The notes under the pieces were generated by a model, which made no database searches, was not told the DNA's origin, and saw nothing but the letters and a program-made list of their open reading frames with translations. From the NCBI GenBank assembly GCA_014239625.1, contig JAAZYN010000030.1, positions 1-13,861 on the forward strand: a DNA stretch of 13,861 nucleotides, in the 5' to 3' direction. The DNA comes from Myxococcales bacterium. Lineage in GTDB: Bacteria; Myxococcota_A; UBA9042; PHBI01; JAAZYN01. The position numbers and the translations under genes are program-made. Below, one piece after another: positions 1 through 5,097 of the stretch (positions are counted from its first letter, which is position 1; each line of letters opens with the position of its first letter).

Positions 1-97
1 GGAGCTCCTTTCAGGTGAAGCCAAGACTACGCATCAAATTGACGAGAAGGAAGCGACGTATCGAACGCCGGCTCGCTCGGGCGCGCGCACGGGATAG
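1..97 (+). CDS. Possible C-terminal tail of a gene entering from the left edge
   Basis: The frame beginning at base 2 is open from the window edge for 31 codons and ends at TAG 95-97. The last residues read ...EKEATYRTPARSGARTG, which is a mixed, charged composition compatible with a disordered protein tail. No start codon is in view, so if this is a gene it begins upstream. Thirty-one open codons in GC-rich DNA can occur by chance, and nothing in the stretch identifies a family. The overlapping GTG-started frame at 15-377 is almost pure Arg/Ala low complexity and is less credible. Confidence 0.3.
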   Translation, partial: ELLSGEAKTTHQIDEKEATYRTPARSGARTG

Positions 98-425
98 CCC
101 ATGCAGAGAGCGGCAGACGCGCGGCCACGGTGCAGATCGCGGGCGGTCACAGAGGTCAGCCTTGGGGGCAGTCGCTCCGCGCGTCGCGCGGCCGTCAGCC
201 TGGCTTCACAGACAACGGACAACGGCAAAAAGCGGTCAGCGCTCGCTCCGCGATGCTGCCCGCGGAGCGGCTCATGCCGCAAAAAGAGAAAAAGAACGAG
301 ACACGCCGCACCATCACCCTTCCGTCGTCTCACCTCGACGGACTCCCTCTGGTGGAAACCTGAAGGGAAGCGAGTAAACCGCGGCGCATCTCGTCGTTAG
401 TGCGAGCTACGTGGCTATGGACTGT
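98..425. other. Non-coding stretch with small inverted repeats
   Basis: I see no convincing gene here; every open frame translates to Arg/Ser/Pro-rich low-complexity protein. It contains a perfect 9-base inverted repeat (244-252 with 261-269, 8-base loop), a 6-base inverted repeat (322-327 with 336-341), a tandem 7-base duplication GACAACG at 211-224 and an A/G-rich run around 281-296. It lies downstream of the minus-strand gene ending at 448, so it is probably trailer or intergenic DNA. Confidence 0.5.
244..269 (-). terminator. Perfect 9-bp hairpin, possible weak terminator
   Basis: CGCTCCGCG (244-252) pairs perfectly with CGCGGAGCG (261-269) around an 8-base loop. On the minus strand a run of five T (231-227) follows, but about 12 bases after the stem, farther than in a canonical intrinsic terminator. 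It may be a backup terminator for leftward transcription, or only a structured spacer. Confidence 0.25.
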
Positions 426-443
426 TCGACGTCTTCACGTCGA
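426..443 (-). terminator. Hairpin directly after the sigma-region-4-like gene
   Basis: TCGACGT (426-432) pairs with ACGTCGA (437-443) around a 4-base loop, starting four bases beyond the TAA of the minus-strand gene at 448-450. There is no T-run after it (the minus strand continues ACAGTCC), so it is better read as a 3'-end protecting or rho-assisted hairpin than as a proven intrinsic terminator. Confidence 0.35.
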
Positions 444-447
444 GCTC

Positions 448-750
448 TTAGAGCGTGCGTAACTCGTCGATAATCGAGCTCTTCAGCGCCGCGGACGCAT
501 CCTCTGCCGAGGCTTCGTGCGGCCGAATATGAGTCAGGGCGTCAGCCTCGATCATGGCCAGCTTGGCCGCGATCTCCGGATGGTCCTGCCCACGGAACTC
601 CAAACGTGTATGGCCCGACTCGTCAATGCCGTGTCGCATTCGTAGTACAAGCTCCTCCTCACGGGTGAGCTCGGCCTTGCGCATCGCCTTATTGACGTCC
701 CGCCGCGTCGCCGTTTTAGCGCGCGTCAGCATGGTCTTCCGATTTGTCAC
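448..750 (-). CDS. Small stand-alone sigma-70 region-4-like protein
   Basis: This encodes 100 residues. I place the start at GTG 750-748 because AGGAGG (765-760) lies nine bases upstream; the later ATG at 732 has no such site. Residues 28-43 (LTREEELVLRMRHGID) match the start of RpoD region 4 (E. coli LTAREAKVLRMRFGID), and residues 67-76 (IEADALTHIR) match its end (IEAKALRKLR); the two align end to end without gaps. The segment between them, the helix-turn-helix of region 4.2, is poorly kept: the recognition-helix stretch TRERIRQ of E. coli sigma-70 is replaced by IAAKLAM, so the usual -35-contacting Arg, Glu, Arg and Gln are gone. Regions 1-3 are absent. It may bind RNA polymerase (the beta-flap is the usual region 4 partner) without reading -35 DNA. 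That role is inference; gene reality is well supported by the ribosome-binding site and the homology. Confidence 0.75.
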   Translation of the reverse strand: MTNRKTMLTRAKTATRRDVNKAMRKAELTREEELVLRMRHGIDESGHTRLEFRGQDHPEIAAKLAMIEADALTHIRPHEASAEDASAALKSSIIDELRTL

Positions 751-759
751 TGAGAAATG

Positions 760-765
760 CCTCCT
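760..765 (-). promoter_or_regulatory. Shine-Dalgarno AGGAGG that sets the GTG start at 750
   Basis: On the minus strand AGGAGG is followed by nine bases and then GTG at 750-748. It is the strongest ribosome-binding site in this part of the window and is the main reason to choose the GTG over the ATG at 732 or the longer frame beginning at 957. Confidence 0.7.
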
Positions 766-768
766 GTT

Positions 769-789
769 GGTTCGGTTCCTCCCCGAACC
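769..789 (-). promoter_or_regulatory. Leader hairpin with a GGAGG-bearing loop just before the ribosome-binding site
   Basis: On the minus strand GGTTCGG (789-783) and CCGAACC (775-769) form a perfect 7-bp stem around the loop GGAGGAA. The hairpin ends three bases before the true AGGAGG (765-760). A stem presenting a second Shine-Dalgarno-like sequence in its loop could act as a ribosome standby or decoy site, or as a protein-binding operator in the mRNA. The structure is visible; the regulatory role is inference. Confidence 0.4.
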
Positions 790-802
790 TACATTCAAGG
801 CG

Positions 803-832
803 ACCCTAATCCGGGCCTCGCTGGGCGTCCAA
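803..832 (-). promoter_or_regulatory. Candidate sigma-70 promoter for the region-4-like gene
   Basis: On the minus strand TTGGAC (832-827) and TAGGGT (808-803) are separated by 18 bases. This would start transcription near 796 and give a leader of about 46 bases containing the 769-789 hairpin. The match to consensus is moderate, and the preceding gene on the same strand could also read through. Confidence 0.3.
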
Positions 833-848
833 AAAAGCGATGTATTTT

Positions 849-864
849 GTGCCGGCACGTGCAC
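849..864. promoter_or_regulatory. Overlapping palindromes, possible operator
   Basis: GTGCCGGCAC (849-858) is a perfect 10-base palindrome and overlaps a second perfect palindrome GCACGTGC (855-862); the block continues to CAC at 864. It lies about 17 bases upstream of the candidate -35 element at 832-827, a usual place for an activator or repressor site. No specific regulator can be named. Confidence 0.3.
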
Positions 865-972
865 GATAACACGCCGAGTCCGTGGGCGCAGCTCGCAAAC
901 CAGGCACCACAGGCCCTCGCTGCGTGCCCCATCGCGTCCTCGGAGCGGGAGGCGCATGGTTCGATGACGGCG

Positions 973-2328
973 TCACCGCAGATCTAGCTTCTTGAGAAGA
1001 TATTCCAGTGATTTTCGGTGAATTCCGCCTCTTCGAGCGGCCTCGGATACATTCCCCGCGGCTTCCTCGAGCAGCCGCACCCAATACCGCCGCTCGAAGG
1101 TGTCCACCAGCCGCGCCTTGGCGTCTTTGAAGGGCAGATCAAAGTCCATGCGCACCACGCACGCCCCGGTATCCAGCTCGGCGTCGCCGCCGGCGTCCGA
1201 GAGTCGGTCGGTGGACAGGTGCTGGGTGCTGAGCCGACCGTCGTCGGCTAGGATGACTGCCCGGTCCACGTAATTTTTGAGCTCTCGAACGTTTCCGGGC
1301 CAGGAATGGGCCTGTAGCTTCCGCATGGTGTCGAAACCCACCCGCACCCCGTCGGCAGCCCGCGCCAGGAAATGTTCGACGAGGAGGGGGATGTCCTCGA
1401 TACGCTGCCGGAGAGGGGGGATTCGAACCTTGATGACGGCGAGCCTATAGTAAAGATCTCGCCGAAACGCGCCCGCGTCGATCTCGTGGTCGAGCTGACG
1501 GTTGGTCGCGGCGATGACCCGGACGTCCACTCGGCGCCGCTCGTTGCCGCCGACGGGTTTCACCTCACCGCTCTCGAGCGCCCGCAGCAGCTTGGGCTGC
1601 AGATCCAGGGGCAGTTCGCCGATCTCGTCCAAGAACAATGTCCCACCATCGGCCTCCCCGAACACGCCCTCTCGCTTGGCGACGGCGCCGGTGAAGGCTC
1701 CTCTGACGTGGCCGAAGAGCTCGCTCTCGATGAGCTCGGGCGCCACGGCGGAGCAGTCGAAGATGACGAACGGCTTGGAGCGGCGACTCGTGCAGTGCAG
1801 ATGGAGCGCTTCGGCGACGAGCTCTTTGCCCGTCCCGCTCTCCCCTTCGACGAGGACGGTGACGTCCGATGGCGCGACACGACCAAGGAGCGCAAAGATC
1901 TCTCGCATCTGACTGGATTTTCCGATCAGCCGGCCAAAGGTCGTCGCCCGGCTGAGCTCCACCTGGACGCGCTCCTCCTCGAGCACGAACCCCACATCCG
2001 CCTGGCCGAAACGCAGCGTCGCTCCGGACCGCAGAAAGGCCTCCCGGACCCGAAGCCCATCGACCCAGATGCCGTTTTTGGACGCGAGGTCTGTCAGCAG
2101 GTAGCCGTGGCGCTGAAACTCCAGCCGCGCGCGCACCCGAGAGACCGTCGGGTGGTCCAACGCGAAGTCGTTGTCGGGTGAGCTCCCAATATGGATCAGG
2201 CGGCGGCTGAAACGGCAGGCGACGTCGCTCGACTCACCGGCGGCCGAGGCGTGCGTCAGGCGATAACGCTGGAAACTTACCTCCTCATTGGCGCCAGCGG
2301 CGACCATGGTGATGGGGTCGTGGGTCAC
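973..2328 (-). CDS. FHA-domain sigma-54-dependent transcriptional activator
   Basis: This 451-residue enhancer-binding protein has three parts. An N-terminal FHA phosphothreonine-binding domain (about residues 25-115) carries IHIGSSPDNDF and DLASKNGIWVDG. A central AAA+ domain has Walker A GESGTGKE (162-169), the sigma-54 contact loop GAFTGA (210-215), Walker B GGTLFLDEIGE (228-238) and the arginine-finger region FRRDLYYRL (289-296). A C-terminal Fis-type helix-turn-helix covers about 425-451. Proteins of this layout remodel the RNA polymerase-sigma-54 closed complex with ATP and are usually tuned by Ser/Thr kinase signals read by FHA. The usual SxxH of FHA domains is SRVR here, so one commonly conserved residue differs. 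The GTG at 2328 overlaps the upstream stop as GTGA, suggesting translational coupling; an ATG at 2307 is an alternative start. The divergent kinase next door is a plausible signalling partner, but that is inference. Confidence 0.93.
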   Translation of the reverse strand: MTHDPITMVAAGANEEVSFQRYRLTHASAAGESSDVACRFSRRLIHIGSSPDNDFALDHPTVSRVRARLEFQRHGYLLTDLASKNGIWVDGLRVREAFLRSGATLRFGQADVGFVLEEERVQVELSRATTFGRLIGKSSQMREIFALLGRVAPSDVTVLVEGESGTGKELVAEALHLHCTSRRSKPFVIFDCSAVAPELIESELFGHVRGAFTGAVAKREGVFGEADGGTLFLDEIGELPLDLQPKLLRALESGEVKPVGGNERRRVDVRVIAATNRQLDHEIDAGAFRRDLYYRLAVIKVRIPPLRQRIEDIPLLVEHFLARAADGVRVGFDTMRKLQAHSWPGNVRELKNYVDRAVILADDGRLSTQHLSTDRLSDAGGDAELDTGACVVRMDFDLPFKDAKARLVDTFERRYWVRLLEEAAGNVSEAARRGGIHRKSLEYLLKKLDLR

Positions 2329-3008
2329 GGTCCTTCGCCCCGGCAGCCGTGCGGACGCCCGCGCGGGGTCAGCCCGTGGTCGCGAGGTGGTGTTTCGGCG
2401 ATGTCCACCTCGGTCTCGACGGCCCCGAACAGGGCGCGCCCCGTGATCCTCACGACAGGCGCCTCGGCGGCGCCGCTCGCTGGCGCGAAGGCACGATCTG
2501 GAAAAGCGCCGAAGACGCCAGCCCCACGAGCGTCAACGCGGATATGGGCCGGAAGCTCGACCCCCACTGAGCCGAAGGCCGCGACGCAGTGAATCTCGGT
2601 CACACCTGGCTGAAACGTAGCGTGCCGCAGGTCCAGCGATAGGGTACAGAACACCGCGGTGACCGACACTCTCCTGGCGACGGTCGGCCCCCCTCGACGC
2701 CCAGAGGAGCCAAAGAGCGCGACATACCTCTGCCGTGCCTGCGCAGCGCCGCCGCGAGCAGGTGGCGATGGACCCAGCTGCCGAGCGTCGTCCCCTGGGC
2801 CCGCGACCGGTCGCGGGCCCAGGCCGCCGGTCAACGACTCAGGCGGTGGGGGAGTGTTCGCCCGCGCGGTGGGCTGGGCCTCCTCCTCGAGCGGCTCCAA
2901 CGGAGCGACGCCTTGGGCCGCCGCGCCGGGCAGCGGGGGGACCGCGGCGACGCCAGCGACATCGTGTACGTCGGTTGGAGGGCTCGGGCGCGTGAGGTCA
3001 TCGAGCAT
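2325..3008 (-). CDS. LiaF/DUF1707-type beta-repeat domain protein
   Basis: This encodes 227 residues. The first 90 or so are Pro/Ala/Gly-rich and probably disordered. Residues 94-203 hold repeated beta-strand units: YVALFGS, VTAVFCTLSLDLRHATF, CVAAFGSVGVELP, GVFGAF and GRALFGAVETEVD. This pattern is typical of the C-terminal domain of LiaF-like 'cell wall-active antibiotics response' proteins and of DUF1707 proteins. No membrane span or signal peptide is evident, so unlike classical LiaF it looks cytoplasmic. The ATG at 3008 is the first usable start after an in-frame TAG; its ribosome-binding site is weak (GGGGG). The TGA overlaps the GTG of the FHA activator, so the two are probably made together, and this protein may modulate the activator. 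Family placement is by motif pattern only. Confidence 0.7.
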   Translation of the reverse strand: MLDDLTRPSPPTDVHDVAGVAAVPPLPGAAAQGVAPLEPLEEEAQPTARANTPPPPESLTGGLGPRPVAGPGDDARQLGPSPPARGGAAQARQRYVALFGSSGRRGGPTVARRVSVTAVFCTLSLDLRHATFQPGVTEIHCVAAFGSVGVELPAHIRVDARGAGVFGAFPDRAFAPASGAAEAPVVRITGRALFGAVETEVDIAETPPRDHGLTPRGRPHGCRGEGP

Positions 3009-3086
3009 GCCCCCGATGGTCGCACCCAGCGTGGCGTGCTACAACCCGCACGTCATGCTTTGCTCTTCTGAGGCACGCCGCTGATC
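3009..3086. promoter_or_regulatory. Divergent intergenic region between the regulator pair and the kinase
   Basis: These 78 bases separate the leftward LiaF-like/FHA pair from the rightward kinase, so both promoters should lie here or just inside the genes. I see a short inverted repeat (CGTGC/GCACG around 3035-3051) but no convincing sigma-70 or sigma-54 -24/-12 element on either strand. Confidence 0.4.
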
Positions 3087-3785
3087 ATGGACATCGGCCT
3101 CGGTCACATCGGCCGCTACACGTTGGTGCGCCGACTGGGCGCCGGGGGCATGGGCGAGGTCTTTCTCGCCGAAGCGACCGGCGCGGCCGGCTTTCAGACT
3201 CAGGTCTGCATCAAGCGCATCTTGCCGCATCTGGCGGGAAAAGCGGACTTCATGCAGCGCTTCATCGAAGAGGGTAAGCTCGTCAGCCGGCTGCGGCATG
3301 CGGGGATCGCGCAGGTCCTGGATCTGGGAGAGGACTCGGGGACCCTCTTTCTGGCCATGGAGTATGTCGATGGCCACGACCTGCGAAACCTGATGCGGCT
3401 CGCGAGAGCGACGGACAAGCGACCGCCCACCGAGATCGCGGTCTGGATCCTGTGCCGTGTGCTCGAGGCGCTCGATCACGCACACCGCCAGGGCGTCATT
3501 CATCGGGACGTGAGCCCTTCGAACGTGATGATTGGTCGGGCGGGTGACGTCAAGCTCGTCGATTTCGGGCTCGCGCGGGCCGCAGACCGTATGTCGCTGT
3601 CAGCCTCCGGCGCGGTCCAGGGCAAGTTCAGCTACATGTCGCCGGAACAGGCCGCCGGTCAGCCCCTCGACCCTCGGAGCGACCAGTTCTCCGTCGGGGT
3701 CATGGGGTGGGAGCTGTTTGTCGGTCGGCGCCCCTTCGACGGCGGCAGTGACCTGGCCACCTTGGACCGTATCCGCTCCGATTAG
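3087..3785 (+). CDS. Hanks-type serine/threonine protein kinase, catalytic part cut short by TAG
   Basis: The 232 residues carry most of a eukaryotic-like kinase domain: glycine loop GAGGMGEV (18-25), the ATP-anchoring Lys in VCIKRI (K43), the alpha-C Glu region FIEEGK (59-64), catalytic loop HRDVSPSN (139-146), DFG (159-161), the SPE form of the APE motif (185-187) and subdomain IX DQFSVG (199-204). The frame ends at TAG 3783-3785 in the loop before the last helices, and the same frame continues with the missing kinase residues. As written, the product lacks subdomain XI, including its invariant Arg, and therefore probably does not fold stably. The start ATG at 3087 follows an in-frame TGA at 3069; GAGG at 3070-3073 is a distant ribosome-binding site. 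The gene probably once encoded one 636-residue kinase ending at 4997. Confidence 0.88.
   Translation: MDIGLGHIGRYTLVRRLGAGGMGEVFLAEATGAAGFQTQVCIKRILPHLAGKADFMQRFIEEGKLVSRLRHAGIAQVLDLGEDSGTLFLAMEYVDGHDLRNLMRLARATDKRPPTEIAVWILCRVLEALDHAHRQGVIHRDVSPSNVMIGRAGDVKLVDFGLARAADRMSLSASGAVQGKFSYMSPEQAAGQPLDPRSDQFSVGVMGWELFVGRRPFDGGSDLATLDRIRSD
3783..3785 (+). other. In-frame amber codon interrupting the kinase gene
   Basis: TAG falls at codon 233. The codons before it (DRIRSD) and after it (PEALTTLV, then RLLEKASDHRF) are typical consecutive kinase sequence, so no bases appear to be lost. One base change from GAG or CAG would explain it. It could be a real nonsense mutation, a sequencing or assembly error, or a suppressed/readthrough codon. 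Other genes here end in TAG as well (gyrB at 7549-7551), which argues against general TAG reassignment. Confidence 0.8.
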
Positions 3786-4997
3786 CCGGAGGCGCTGACG
3801 ACCCTCGTCGATGACGTCCCTGAGGAGATCTCACGAGTCATCAGACGCCTGCTGGAGAAGGCCTCGGACCACCGGTTCGAAGACGCCGATGGTGCGCGCA
3901 GAGCCTTGGCCGCTAGCCTCGCCTCGCAGGGGGCTACCGTCGGGGCTCGAGATGTGTCGAACTGGCTGGTGAGCGTTGAGTCGGCGTTTTCCAGGGACGG
4001 GGGAGGACCGGCGGGTCCCCAGCTGTCGCTGGACTCGGCCCTGGAGTTAGGCCTTGATCCAGGTGGTCTGGGCGACAGGACGAAGACCGCCGCGGGTGCG
4101 CCTGCGGTACCCGCCCGCGGCGAGGCGTCACCGGTACGCCCTCGCCCAGCTGCGGCCACCGAGGGTGACCAGACGGTTGGCGCCGCAATCTCCGCGTCTA
4201 CCCCGTCAGTTCTTGTGCAGCGCACCTCCCGCGCCGCGATGGCCGTCCTCATCGTGTTCAACCTGTTGCTGTTGACTGCGGTGGGCTTCCTCCTCTATCG
4301 GCTGGGTCTCTCAGAGGAGGTCCGGCCCGAGAAGCCACGCGCTGCTGCCGTGACTCCGAAGGTTCGAGCGTTGCCGGCGTCGGTCGACCCTCTCGATTCA
4401 CCGCCAACCGATGCGCGACGTGACACATCAACGCAGGGCGATGACGGAGGCGCGACGCGAGCAGACGGCAGCGGCCCCACGGAGCCGGGCCTGGCTGGCA
4501 CGGCATTCGGAGCGGCGCTCGCGAGGTTGACCCCTGTCGCCGAAAAGGAGCCCCAAACCCGGGCCAGAGACCGGGTCCGCCTGACCATCCTGCCCAGCCC
4601 TGTGGACGCGTCGGTGAGCATAAAGGGACACGGAACCGCGCGCGGTCAGCGCTCCGTCTCGGTCTCCCGAGGAAGCCTGCTCCGCGTGACGGTCGCCGCA
4701 CGAGGCCACGAGACCAAGCTCGTCCGGGTGCGCGCCGATTCGGACAAGACCCAGCGTGTGACGCTCACATCCCAGGCCACGGGCTGGGTCACGTTTCGGT
4801 TCTTCCCCGCGAACGCGCGGGTGACGATAGACGGTCGCGGGATAACCACCGCCCAGAGCAACCTGGTCAAGAAGCGACTTCCCGTTGGACAACATAGCGT
4901 TACGGTCTCTCGTGGGGCCGCGCGCAGGACGGTTCGGTTCAGGGTGGACGCGGAGCAGACGACCAACTTGAAAACTGTGCGACTCCGAAAGCCATAA
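3786..4997 (+). pseudogene. 3' part of the kinase gene: C-lobe end, membrane span and PEGA repeats
   Basis: Read in the kinase frame, this continues the protein as residues 234-636. It first completes the kinase fold, with RLLEKASDHRF carrying the invariant Arg at about 263. A Pro/Ala-rich linker follows, then a single membrane span (about 384-404, AMAVLIVFNLLLLTAVGFLL), another disordered stretch, and two PEGA-type beta modules (about 497-561 and 566-634; the second reads VTIDGRG and LPVGQHSVTVS). PEGA modules sit outside the inner membrane in such kinases and probably sense wall or surface ligands. If translated separately the only evident in-frame start is TTG at 3906, which lacks a good ribosome-binding site; GGAGG at 3788-3792 faces only a CTG at 3795. 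No frame disruption other than the amber is visible, so the lesion is recent or not real. Confidence 0.75.
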
Positions 4998-5025
4998 CCC
5001 TTCGTTTTCTTTGGGGAACCACTTC

Positions 5026-5054
5026 TTTACACGACCTTGGCCCCATGGTATGGA
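5026..5054 (+). promoter_or_regulatory. Candidate sigma-70 promoter for gyrB
   Basis: TTTACA (5026-5031) and TATGGA (5049-5054) are 17 bases apart, placing a start near 5061 and a leader of roughly 37 bases before the chosen gyrB ATG. The -10 match is weak. It fits the choice of the ATG at 5098 rather than an earlier start, because transcription would begin downstream of the upstream start candidates. Confidence 0.35.
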
Positions 5055-5087
5055 TGCCGTCCATCGAATCGTGGCCCAACGGGCCTC

Positions 5088-5092
5088 AGGAG
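5088..5092 (+). promoter_or_regulatory. Ribosome-binding site fixing the gyrB start
   Basis: AGGAG lies five bases before ATG 5098-5100. The open frame extends further upstream to 5011, but those extra 29 residues match no GyrB and have no comparable ribosome-binding site. Confidence 0.65.
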
Positions 5093-5097
5093 CGGGG

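Noticed and set aside
15..377. 120-codon plus-strand frame starting with GTG near the left edge
   Set aside because: The translation is almost entirely Arg, Ala, Ser and Pro with no motif, and overlaps a shorter open frame of more protein-like composition.
751..957. N-terminal extension of the region-4-like protein to 957
   Set aside because: The added 69 residues look non-coding, and the AGGAGG at 765-760 with GTG at 750 gives a much better start.
1372..2181. 269-codon open frame on the plus strand opposite the FHA/sigma-54 activator gene
   Set aside because: The opposite strand has complete FHA, AAA+ and Fis motifs; this frame is Asp/Glu/Arg-rich without any recognisable pattern.
4491..4515. 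TGGCAC...TT resembling a sigma-54 -24/-12 promoter
   Set aside because: The -12 half is poor and it lies within the coding part of the kinase gene; no convincing sigma-54 promoter was found near the activator either.
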